NCBI GenBank assembly: GCA_036478235.1
Contig: JAZGDZ010000075.1
Coordinates: 1-5,299 of the forward strand
From: JACZWZ01 sp036478235
Lineage (GTDB): Bacteria > Actinomycetota > Acidimicrobiia > Spongiisociales > UBA11373
Length of the DNA: 5,299 nucleotides
Direction of reading: 5' to 3'
Shown here: piece after piece, positions 1 through 5,250 of the stretch
How positions within the stretch are numbered: position 1 is the first letter of the stretch
How the letters are laid out: every line of letters begins with the position of its first letter
Notes under the pieces: generated by a model
What the model was told of the DNA's origin: nothing
What the model saw: the letters and a program-made list of their open reading frames with translations, nothing else
Databases searched by the model: none
Position numbers and translations under genes: made by a program

Positions 1-696
1 TCGGCCGCAGACAAGACCGAGGACGAGCTCGCCTTCGAGCAGGGGGTCCGCGACATCGCCATCGACCTGGGCACCAACGTCCGGGTCGGCGAGGTGCTCG
101 GCCATGATCGCCGCCGTGCCCTCATCAACTACGTGGCAGAGCACGGGATCGACCTGGTGCTGGCCGAAATGCCGAAAGGGAATCGGCCGGGCCGGCTATT
201 CGGAGGGGATTTGCGCTGGCTGCGGGAGCATCTTGGCTGCGACACCGCCTTCTTGCGCACTCGGGCCGGCGGACGGTTGGAGTCCATAGCCATGATGGGC
301 GCCGGTGGGCCCTATGACGCCCTGAAAGTCGAGTTGGCAGATCGCTTGGCCACCGCGTCTGGAGGCACCGTCCGATTCGTCCACGTCGTCGGTGGAGACG
401 CCGCCCAACGCCAAGTGGATGGGATAGGGGAATACCACGAGGAACTGATGAAGCTTGGTCGAGCGAAAACGACCAGTTCTGTGATCCGCTCCGACGACGT
501 GGTCGAGGCGTTGGGCGCCATCGCCAGTGACGCCGATCTGGTGATATTGGGCGCTTCGTTGCGCCGCTTCCACTTCTTTGCCGACCTGGCCGACAGGATC
601 GCAGAGAGGGTTGACTGCAGCGTGCTGTTGGTCGAAGCGAAGGACACCGCCCGCCGCACCTTCCTCGGCCGGCTGTTGGAGAAGTTCATCTACTGA
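1..696 (+). CDS. Tandem Usp-domain protein, 3' end only (probable C-terminal tail of an APC-type permease)
   Basis: The frame is open from the first base to the TGA at 694-696, giving 231 residues. The GTG at 94 is probably internal, because coding sequence continues upstream of it to the edge. Residues 1 to about 88 look like the second half of a universal stress protein domain: a helix, a hydrophobic strand IDLVLAEMP, then the final strand CDTAFLRT. Residues about 94-220 form a complete second Usp domain, starting ESIAMMGAGG and including the strand ADLVILGAS (about 178-186) and the last strand CSVLLVEA. The usual ATP-binding pattern G-x2-G-x9-G-S/T is not present in either copy. The end, FLGRLLEKFIY, is a short amphipathic tail. 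Tandem degenerate Usp domains of this kind are known as cytosolic C-terminal regions of APC-family permeases and of some cation antiporters, where they may sense nucleotides or stress. That the missing N-terminus is a transporter is inference; a free-standing double Usp protein is the alternative. Confidence 0.75.
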   Translation, partial: SAADKTEDELAFEQGVRDIAIDLGTNVRVGEVLGHDRRRALINYVAEHGIDLVLAEMPKGNRPGRLFGGDLRWLREHLGCDTAFLRTRAGGRLESIAMMGAGGPYDALKVELADRLATASGGTVRFVHVVGGDAAQRQVDGIGEYHEELMKLGRAKTTSSVIRSDDVVEALGAIASDADLVILGASLRRFHFFADLADRIAERVDCSVLLVEAKDTARRTFLGRLLEKFIY

Positions 697-742
697 CGAA
701 ATGCGGTAGGTTGTTCTGATCAATGTAATGGGAGAAATTCAT

Positions 743-788
743 TTGACTCATTACGGGTTGATACCTACTGTAAGGACTGTAACCCGTA
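743..788 (+). promoter_or_regulatory. Promoter with operator-like inverted repeat upstream of the EamA transporter
   Basis: A -35 box TTGACT (743-748) lies 17 bases before TACTGT (766-771), which fits the relaxed TAnnnT -10 of actinobacteria. This predicts a start near 778 and a leader of about 38 bases. A perfect 8-bp inverted repeat flanks the -10: TACGGGTT (752-759) and AACCCGTA (781-788), with a 21-base spacer centred at about 770. The left arm sits between -35 and -10 and the right arm just after the predicted start, a layout expected for a dimeric repressor site. The stretch 697-815 is visibly more AT-rich than the flanking genes. No regulator gene is present in the window. Boxes and arms are read directly; function is inferred. 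Confidence 0.45.
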
Positions 789-815
789 TAGCTGACTACA
801 GCGGAGAGGGCAACG

Positions 816-1847
816 GTGGAGGCAACGAAGCCCCTAGAAGCATCGAAGGGCGGCAAGCCCACCGGCCCGACCTCCCCCGGGCTGCCCGCCGTCGGCGCCG
901 CCCTCGCCGCCGTCTACCTCATCTGGGGATCTACCTACCTGGCGCTGCGGTTCGGTCTCGAGGGGTTCCCCCCGTTTCTGCTGAACGCGATCCGCTTCTT
1001 AGTGGCTGGCGGGGTCATGTACATGGTGCTGCGCCTCCGCGGGACTCCCTCTCCGACCCGGCGTCACTGGTGGAACGCCGCCCGGATAGGAGCGCTCATG
1101 CTGGTGGGAGGGGTGGGACTCGTCACGATCGCCGAGGACCTCGGTGTCGGCTCAGGTGTGGCGGCCACGGCCGTAGCAGTCATTCCGCTCTGGGCGGCCC
1201 TGGTGAGCGGGTGGTTCGGCCGCTGGCCCACGAGGCTGGAGTGGGCGGGCCTCGTCATCGGGTTCACGGGCGTCGTCGTGCTCGCCCAAGAGGGCGACTT
1301 CGTGTCGAATCCGGGCGGCATGATCCTCATCGTGGCCGCCCCTATCTTCTGGGCGATCGGGTCGGTGTGGGGATCGCACCTGGACCTTCCCCGACCCGCC
1401 ATGGCCACTGCCACTCAGCTGCTGGCCGGCGGAGCCGCCCTGCTGGTGCTCGGCCCCCTCCGCGGGGAGCGGATCTCCGAGGTTCCGCCCGTCGCCGCCT
1501 GGCTCGCCCTCGGCTACCTGATCACGTTCGGCTCGATCGTCGCCTACACCGCCTACATCTACCTTCTCCGTACCGTTCGCCCGGCGCTGGCCACCAGCTA
1601 CGCCTACGTCAACCCCATCGTGGCAGTGATCCTCGGTGTGACCCTGGGAGCCGAGGTTCTCACGGGTCCGGCTCTGCTAGCCCTGCCCCTGATCCTGGCG
1701 GGGGTCGGTCTCGCCGCGTGGGTACCGCGACGCCATCGTTCCTCGTCGGCCGCCGCCACCGGTCCTCATCGGAGGTCCGAACTCCAGGCACGGCCTTCCA
1801 CTCGCAGATCGAAGAGACTCGCACAGCCGGCGGAATCAGAGGCGTAG
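816..1847 (+). CDS. yedA: EamA/DMT-superfamily exporter, YedA-like
   Basis: This is a 343-residue inner-membrane transporter of the drug/metabolite transporter superfamily, expected to carry ten helices as two EamA repeats and to export small metabolites or amino-acid-like compounds. The first repeat begins at about residue 26 with VYLIWGSTYLALRFG (33-47). The second begins at about 167 and contains IFWAIGSVWGS (177-187). Near the end is PALATSYAYVNPIVAV (256-271). All three stretches correspond closely to E. coli YedA as I remember it, so YedA/PecM-type is a firm subfamily call, but the substrate is unknown. The GTG start at 816 is chosen because GGAGAGGG (803-810) lies 5 bases upstream and because the hydrophobic part follows soon after. 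The first 24 residues are polar and Pro/Gly-rich. The last 40 residues (304-343) form a basic Ser/Arg-rich tail not usual in the family and probably cytosolic. A long overlapping frame at 728-1924 is a GC-rich shadow. Confidence 0.9.
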   Translation: MEATKPLEASKGGKPTGPTSPGLPAVGAALAAVYLIWGSTYLALRFGLEGFPPFLLNAIRFLVAGGVMYMVLRLRGTPSPTRRHWWNAARIGALMLVGGVGLVTIAEDLGVGSGVAATAVAVIPLWAALVSGWFGRWPTRLEWAGLVIGFTGVVVLAQEGDFVSNPGGMILIVAAPIFWAIGSVWGSHLDLPRPAMATATQLLAGGAALLVLGPLRGERISEVPPVAAWLALGYLITFGSIVAYTAYIYLLRTVRPALATSYAYVNPIVAVILGVTLGAEVLTGPALLALPLILAGVGLAAWVPRRHRSSSAAATGPHRRSELQARPSTRRSKRLAQPAESEA

Positions 1848-1882
1848 CCGCATCGCTCGTCGGTAGGCGAGATCAAGTCAAC

Positions 1883-1949
1883 AGATCCTCGATCTCCGGA
1901 CCTGTCTCATCGCCGCCAGCGTGATTCACCCGGGTCGGGCTCGTCGACC
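1883..1949 (+). other. Two weak stem-loops downstream of the EamA gene
   Basis: The 229-base gap 1848-2076 has no convincing gene. Two short hairpins lie in its first half: AGATC-CTC-GATCT (1883-1895) and GGTCG with CGACC around a 7-base loop (1933-1949). Each has a 5-bp stem and neither is followed by a T run, so a terminator for the transporter gene is possible but poorly supported. The second half of the gap holds the promoter elements of the next gene. Confidence 0.2.
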
Positions 1950-2027
1950 GCTGGAGGTGCTTCCGGCACGACGCATTTCCCCGAATACACAAGCGTCGGA
2001 CTGCTGACACTGGAGTGGGTGGGTTGC

Positions 2028-2045
2028 CGGCTCGAGCCGTATGAT
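2028..2045 (+). promoter_or_regulatory. -10 box abutting a 12-bp palindrome, upstream of the cysteine hydrolase
   Basis: TATGAT (2040-2045) matches five of six bases of the sigma-70 -10 consensus and predicts a start near 2052, giving a 25-base leader that contains the ribosome binding site. Directly upstream and touching it is a perfect 12-bp palindrome CGGCTCGAGCCG (2028-2039). No good -35 box occurs at 16-18 bases upstream; the TTGACA-like CTGACA at 2004-2009 is about 30 bases away and too distant. A promoter with a poor -35 and a palindrome in the spacer suggests control by a DNA-binding regulator, but this is inferred from position only. Confidence 0.4.
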
Positions 2046-2076
2046 TCGTGGCCGATCTCGAACCTGGAGGAGGCGC

Positions 2077-2718
2077 ATGAGCAACACGGACACCGCGCTC
2101 GTCATCACCGACCCGCAGAACGACTTCCTCAGTCCTGATGGAGTCACGTGGGAGCTCGTGGGCAAGAGCGTCGAGGCCAACAACACGGTGGAGAACATCG
2201 AGCGGCTCTTGGAGGCGGCCAAGGCGGGCGGGTACACCCTCTTCGTGTCTCCGCACTATTACTACCCCACCGACGCCGACTGGAAGTTCGGCGGGACGGT
2301 CGAGACGATGATGCACGACATCCACATGTTCGACCGCAGCGGGTCTCTCACCCTCGACGGGTTCGAAGGCTCCGGCGCCGATTGGCTAGACCAGTACAAG
2401 AAGTACATCGAAGACGGCGAGACCGTCGTGGCCAGCCCGCACAAGGTGTACGGCCCCGAGAGCAACGATCTGGCGCTTCAGTTGCGCAAACGCGGCTTCT
2501 CCAAGGTCGTCCTCGCCGGGATGTCGGCGAACCTGTGCGTCGAGGCTCACATGAGGGAGCTGACCGAGAACGGGTTCGAGGTCACCGTGGTCAAGGACGC
2601 CACCGCAGCCGCCCAGCACCCGGAGCTCGGCGATGGTTACCAGGCGGCCCTCATCAACTTCGGGTTCATCGCATCGGGCGTCGTCGACACGGACCAGGCG
2701 GTGACGCTGCTCACCTGA
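2077..2718 (+). CDS. Isochorismatase-family cysteine hydrolase
   Basis: This 213-residue cytosolic protein has the Rossmann-like isochorismatase/nicotinamidase fold, a family of 180-220 residues hydrolysing amides or vinyl ethers through an Asp-Lys-Cys triad. The first strand and catalytic Asp are ALVITDPQNDF (7-17, Asp12). The catalytic Lys lies in VVASPHKVYGP (117-127, Lys123). The nucleophile lies in AGMSANLCVEAHMREL (147-162, Cys154), followed by the family's strand and DAT segment (169-176). An insertion between strand 2 and the Lys (about 60-110, rich in Tyr, Trp, Asp and His) probably shapes the substrate pocket. The triad is complete, so an active enzyme is expected, but the substrate cannot be told from sequence; a nicotinamidase is not favoured because the Asp/His metal-site pattern is not obvious. 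The ATG at 2077 is chosen over the in-frame ATG at 2041 because GGAGGAGG (2066-2073) immediately precedes it and because the extra upstream residues are Arg-rich and not family-like. Confidence 0.92.
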   Translation: MSNTDTALVITDPQNDFLSPDGVTWELVGKSVEANNTVENIERLLEAAKAGGYTLFVSPHYYYPTDADWKFGGTVETMMHDIHMFDRSGSLTLDGFEGSGADWLDQYKKYIEDGETVVASPHKVYGPESNDLALQLRKRGFSKVVLAGMSANLCVEAHMRELTENGFEVTVVKDATAAAQHPELGDGYQAALINFGFIASGVVDTDQAVTLLT

Positions 2719-2753
2719 CGGCCCATTCCGATCGTGCCGGCGAGGAGATCACA

Positions 2754-2807
2754 ATGTGCCGTTCCGAGCACCCTCCGCAGAAGTCCGGCTTCAGCCCCGA
2801 TCACTAG
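2754..2807 (+). CDS. Possible 17-residue small ORF with strong ribosome binding site
   Basis: An ATG at 2754 is preceded by GAGGAG (2742-2747) at a spacing of 6 bases, one of the best ribosome binding sites in the window, and is read for 17 codons to a TAG. The peptide is MCRSEHPPQKSGFSPDH. It begins 35 bases after the stop of the cysteine hydrolase, so it would be co-transcribed with it. I recognise no family. It could be a real small protein, or chance: GAGG motifs are common in GC-rich DNA. The signal is the start site, not the peptide sequence. Confidence 0.25.
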   Translation: MCRSEHPPQKSGFSPDH

Positions 2808-2845
2808 AGGATCTGCGGCGCGGAACTTCGCCTCGTCGGCGTGAT

Positions 2846-2897
2846 CGGTCGTTGACCGGCCATCGGCCGTGAGGTCATCCCGACTCGTATCGTCGGG
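2846..2897. terminator. Cluster of hairpins between convergent genes (probable bidirectional terminator)
   Basis: Three GC-rich stem-loops lie in the gap 2719-2900 between the convergent hydrolase and membrane-protein genes: CGGTC-GTT-GACCG (2846-2858), CGGCC-ATC-GGCCG (2857-2869, sharing two bases with the first) and CCCGAC with GTCGGG around a 7-base loop (2879-2897). The last begins 3 bases after the minus-strand stop codon. None has a T tract on either strand, as is common for high-GC actinobacterial terminators. Apart from the small ORF at 2754, I see nothing else in this gap. Confidence 0.45.
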
Positions 2898-2900
2898 CCT

Positions 2901-3614
2901 CTACGTTGGGAGATGGGTGAGGAGCAGCCCGATGGCAAGCAAGACGTGGGCCAGGGCCAGCAGTCGCAGCGGACGCTCCCAAGTGGCCAGCAGCGTGGTC
3001 CGATCCCAGCTCGCCTCACCGATCTTGGCGGTGGCGGACCTCACCTTTCGTCGCACGTGCCGGGCCGGTGTAGACAGCGCCCGCTGCGACATGCTGAGGG
3101 CAGTAGCGGCGGCAGCAACGACGGCGACGGCCAACGAAAGCGACTCGGTCTGCGCCCAGTAGCCCACGAGCACCGGGAACGCACCCCAAGCCACGCCAAA
3201 GCCCGCCATCGAGTGCACCCAGCGGGACCACTCCAGCGCATATGCGGCTGCGAGCAGCACCCCCCCGGCCCCCCACGCAAGAGCCACAGGCGAGATGACG
3301 AACGACGCGGCGATCGCCAGGGCTCCACCGGCGCCGAGCCCTCCCCACCCCAGCATCCACAGGGTTACGGGTGACAGGCGGGTGGAGAGCGGACGATCGT
3401 GCAGTTCATCGAGAGCGTGTGCACCGATCCCGAGCCCGAACACAAAGGCGAGAAGGGTTCCCACCAGGCGCAATGCGTCGATCCGGGGCGCCATGGCAGC
3501 ACCAATCACGATATACGAGAGGTGCCACATCGTGTACGGCAGGTGCAGGAGCGTGACGAGGTCGCCCAGCCGACTGCCGGGGTGTGCATAGAACGCGGGT
3601 CGTGAGCCGGTCAT
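2901..3614 (-). CDS. Multi-pass membrane protein, possible degenerate UbiA/MenA-like prenyltransferase relative
   Basis: The protein has 237 residues and about six or seven hydrophobic segments (about 27-43, 50-68, 86-106, 108-126, 138-153, 159-173 and 216-233). The ATG at 3614 overlaps the stop of the upstream methyltransferase as ATGA, which fixes the start and implies translational coupling. Two regions recall UbiA/MenA prenyltransferases. AHALDELHDRP (65-75) has the D-x3-D spacing of the first Asp-rich motif (NDxxDxxxD). GFGVAWGAFPVLVGYWAQT (138-156), followed by ESLS, resembles the MenA stretch with FG, a later G, an aromatic pair and QTxxLS. The second Asp-rich motif (DxxxD, then R) is expected about 20 residues further on. 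There I see SMSQRALSTPARHVRRK (174-190), without Asp. The protein is also shorter than typical UbiA proteins (about 290-300 residues, nine helices). Observed: membrane topology and motifs. Inferred: UbiA ancestry and a lipid-quinone or prenyl role, supported by the UbiE-like partner. A non-catalytic relative or an unrelated membrane family is possible. Confidence 0.8.
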   Translation of the reverse strand: MTGSRPAFYAHPGSRLGDLVTLLHLPYTMWHLSYIVIGAAMAPRIDALRLVGTLLAFVFGLGIGAHALDELHDRPLSTRLSPVTLWMLGWGGLGAGGALAIAASFVISPVALAWGAGGVLLAAAYALEWSRWVHSMAGFGVAWGAFPVLVGYWAQTESLSLAVAVVAAAATALSMSQRALSTPARHVRRKVRSATAKIGEASWDRTTLLATWERPLRLLALAHVLLAIGLLLTHLPT

Positions 3615-4303
3615 CGGCGCCGACCCCACATCACCAGCCCGCCACCGAGCGACATGCGGCGAAAGCGAACATCCTCCATCCCCGCCGCACCCCATTCGGC
3701 AGCGAGCCGTTCGGGTGGATGCTCCCGGCCGAAGGCGTCGATGCTCGGGCCCAGGAACCGGCCGACCTCCCACCACCCCGACCGGATCATCGCCCCTGCC
3801 ATGGGGAGCAGGGCGCGGGTATACAGCCACCATGCCGGACGCCATGCACCGCCGGGCCGGCCGAACTCGACCATGCCCACGATTCCCCCGGGTCGGACGA
3901 CCCGGACCAGTTCTTCGAGGCATCGCGACACGTCGTCCACATAGCGCAGCAAGTATCCGAAGGTGACGCCGTCGAAGGTGCCATCGCCAAAGGGCAGCCG
4001 CTCCGCAGTCGCCAGGACGGCTGCAGCGCCTCGTCGCTTCGCCATCTGTGTCATCTGGCGACTCTGATCGACCGAGAGCACCTCGAGGCCGCCTGACTCC
4101 ATGAGCCGGGTGATCGATCCCGTTCCCGCGGCAACATCGAGTACCCGCGATCCGGGCGAGAGACCGAGCCCACCCACCATCGCCCGCCTCCACCGGGCGT
4201 CCTGCCCCATGCTCAGCATCCGGGCCCAGCGCTCATACGTCGGGGCGATGGAAGCGAAGAGCTCCCGGGCCAGCTCCGGAGGCGAGGTCGTGGCGCCGTC
4301 CAC
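3611..4303 (-). CDS. ubiE: UbiE/MenG (COQ5)-family SAM-dependent C-methyltransferase
   Basis: This is a 230-residue class I methyltransferase, the usual length for UbiE/MenG, which methylate the ring of demethylmenaquinone or a ubiquinone precursor using S-adenosylmethionine. The N-terminus has the family start FASIAPTYERW (16-26), then SMGQDARWRRAM (31-42). Motif I is RVLDVAAGTGSI (53-64). The acidic residue binding SAM ribose is Asp79 in LSVDQS. AERLPFGDGTFDGVTFGYLL (100-119) and RYVDD give the UbiE signature, followed by ELVRVVRPGGIVGMVEFGRP (131-150). The C-terminal RFLGPSIDAF (182-191) and MSLGGGLVM (217-225) match the end of the family. The GTG at 4303 is the only standard start between the upstream stop and the conserved region; it has no clear Shine-Dalgarno, only AAGG 11 bases away. 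An open frame continues upstream to 4669 but overlaps DUF2237 and has no family features. The gene overlaps the downstream UbiA-like gene by 4 bases. The true substrate may be a quinone or a related isoprenoid-linked phenol. Confidence 0.88.
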   Translation of the reverse strand: MDGATTSPPELARELFASIAPTYERWARMLSMGQDARWRRAMVGGLGLSPGSRVLDVAAGTGSITRLMESGGLEVLSVDQSRQMTQMAKRRGAAAVLATAERLPFGDGTFDGVTFGYLLRYVDDVSRCLEELVRVVRPGGIVGMVEFGRPGGAWRPAWWLYTRALLPMAGAMIRSGWWEVGRFLGPSIDAFGREHPPERLAAEWGAAGMEDVRFRRMSLGGGLVMWGRRR

Positions 4304-4354
4304 AATGGGGCCGACCTTACGGGTGCCAGCAACGTCAACAAGCTCACGGATAGT

Positions 4355-4373
4355 GCGACCGGTTGCCGGTCGC
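4355..4373 (-). terminator. Perfect 8-bp hairpin between DUF2237 and the methyltransferase
   Basis: Bases 4355-4373 read GCGACCGG-TTG-CCGGTCGC, a perfect 8-bp stem with a 3-base loop. On the minus strand it starts 16 bases after the DUF2237 stop and ends 51 bases before the methyltransferase GTG. No T run follows it (minus strand continues ACTATCC), so it could be a high-GC terminator, an attenuator giving lower expression of the downstream pair, or an mRNA processing or stability element. The structure is certain; the role is not. Confidence 0.5.
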
Positions 4374-4388
4374 CGCAGGCGCCGACGC

Positions 4389-4790
4389 TCAAACGTCGTC
4401 TTTCGGCAATCCTCTCGGATCTGGCGGCACGTCCACCGCATGCTCTTGGAGGACGCCGAGCGGGATGATCTCGAGGGCCCGCTCGTGGGTCGAGGCGAGG
4501 ACCACCGGTGCGGCCATGCCGTCACCGTGGGCTCGCAGCCAGTTACGCGCCGTGACGCACCACCGGTCTCCGGGCTCGAGGCCCGGGAACCGGAATTGCG
4601 GCATCGGGGTGGTGAGGTCGTTGCCGATGCCCCTCTGGTGCTCGAGGAACTCGGCGCTGACCACCGCACACACGGTGTGGCTTCCCAGGTCGTTGTCGTC
4701 GGTGCGACACGAACCGTCGCGGAACCAGCCGGTCAGCGGGTCGGTGCCGCACGGCTCCAGCTCGCCGCCGAGGACGTTGCGCCGGAACAT
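4389..4790 (-). CDS. DUF2237 family protein
   Basis: The 133-residue protein matches DUF2237 (about 120-130 residues, widespread in bacteria, function unknown) almost from end to end. The signature starts at residue 5 with NVLGGELEPCGTDPLTGWFR (5-24), then DLGSHTVCAVVSAEFL (34-49), GNDLTTPMPQF (56-66), FPGLEPGDRWCVTARNW (68-84), and APVVLASTHERALEIIPLGV (94-113). Four cysteines (14, 28, 41, 78) lie in these blocks, along with His38, Asp75 and His102, which could form a metal or active site; that is inference. No signal peptide or membrane segment is visible, so it is probably cytosolic. The last 15 residues are Pro- and Asp-rich and lie beyond the usual family end. The ATG at 4790 has no Shine-Dalgarno, in keeping with leaderless translation. 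It is the first gene of a same-strand set with the methyltransferase 85 bases downstream, separated by a hairpin. Confidence 0.9.
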   Translation of the reverse strand: MFRRNVLGGELEPCGTDPLTGWFRDGSCRTDDNDLGSHTVCAVVSAEFLEHQRGIGNDLTTPMPQFRFPGLEPGDRWCVTARNWLRAHGDGMAAPVVLASTHERALEIIPLGVLQEHAVDVPPDPRGLPKDDV

Positions 4791-4796
4791 GGCCGC

Positions 4797-4805
4797 AGTA
4801 TCACA
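4797..4805 (-). promoter_or_regulatory. Extended -10 box placed for a leaderless DUF2237 transcript
   Basis: On the minus strand, TGTGATACT occupies 4805-4797: an extended TGn element followed by GATACT, which matches four of six -10 bases including the essential second A and last T. The last base lies exactly 7 positions before the A of the DUF2237 ATG (4790), so transcription would begin at or next to the start codon. The absence of any Shine-Dalgarno in the 15 bases before the ATG agrees with this. No TTGACA-like -35 is seen at 16-18 bases. Leaderless mRNAs with this spacing are common in actinobacteria. Confidence 0.4.
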
Positions 4806-4945
4806 CGCAATGTTCAGCAGGTCGCCGGTTGCCTATTGCCCGGCGGCGGGGGCTCGTACGCCGTCGGTGGCCCGCTCGAGTGCGATTTCCTTGGCGGCAG
4901 CCCGCGTTGGCGAAAAACGTTCCCCTATCTATTCCCACGGCCCGT

Positions 4946-5170
4946 CTACGGCTGGCGTTCCTCCAGCATCTCGAGGATGCGATCAGTCTTCTCTTTGAGG
5001 GACTCGAGGTCGGCCATCATGCGGTTGGGGGGAAACGACTCCGGCATCTTGGCCAACATCCGATCGCACATCTCCGAGCACCGCTCCCCCATCGCAGGGC
5101 TCTCGACCATCCTTCGAATGATCAGAAGAATCCAGGCGGCTAACACAGCGAAGATGATGAGACGCCTCAT
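4946..5170 (-). CDS. Small membrane-anchored protein with Met/Cys-rich helix and C-terminal coiled coil
   Basis: I do not recognise a named family. From the ATG at 5170 it has 74 residues. A basic start MRR is followed by one hydrophobic segment LIIFAVLAAWILLII (4-18), then Arg-Arg, which suggests a single membrane anchor; orientation is unclear, since positive charges lie on both sides. Residues 21-42 are rich in Met and Cys (Met27, Cys31, Met34, Cys35, Met38, Met42), then a PESFPPNRMM linker (43-52) and an amphipathic segment ADLESLKEKTDRILEMLEER (53-72) with coiled-coil-like spacing of Leu58, Ile65 and Leu69. Such ordered composition supports a real gene. No Shine-Dalgarno precedes the ATG. 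The frame stays open upstream, including a GTG at 5233 (95 residues) and on to the window edge, but that extension is polar and low-complexity, so the ATG is preferred with modest certainty. The stop is TAG at 4948-4946, and 155 bases separate it from DUF2237. Confidence 0.65.
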   Translation of the reverse strand: MRRLIIFAVLAAWILLIIRRMVESPAMGERCSEMCDRMLAKMPESFPPNRMMADLESLKEKTDRILEMLEERQP

Positions 5171-5250
5171 GCCTAGTGGTGTGTCGTGCAAATAGCGCCC
5201 GCGTATCTCCGAGCCATCGGCGTCATCTGGCACAGCCTGACGACGAAGGC

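Noticed and set aside
728..1924. 398-codon plus-strand frame overlapping the EamA gene
   Set aside because: Its product is Arg/Pro/Gly-rich low complexity, typical of the shifted frame of a GC-rich gene. The other frame encodes a clear transporter with a ribosome binding site.
3615..4193. N-terminal extension of the membrane protein to 430 residues
   Set aside because: The extra 193 residues are out of frame within the methyltransferase gene and Arg/Gly-rich. The ATGA overlap at 3611-3614 gives a better start.
4314..4338. Possible internal promoter TTGACG ... TAAGGT on the minus strand before the methyltransferase
   Set aside because: The spacing between the two boxes is only 13 bases, too short for a standard sigma-70 promoter.
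4304..4669. N-terminal extension of the methyltransferase to 352 residues
   Set aside because: The extension overlaps the DUF2237 gene in another frame, is Ser/Arg-rich and has no UbiE-family similarity.
4791..4945. Possible short minus-strand gene (frame reading AAAKEIALERATDGV)
   Set aside because: There is no ATG, GTG or TTG between the upstream in-frame stop and this stretch, so no start can be assigned. The five-T run nearby is not preceded by a usable hairpin either.
4101..5195. 364-codon plus-strand frame opposite DUF2237
   Set aside because: It lies antisense to a well-conserved DUF2237 gene, has no recognisable domain and has shadow-like composition.
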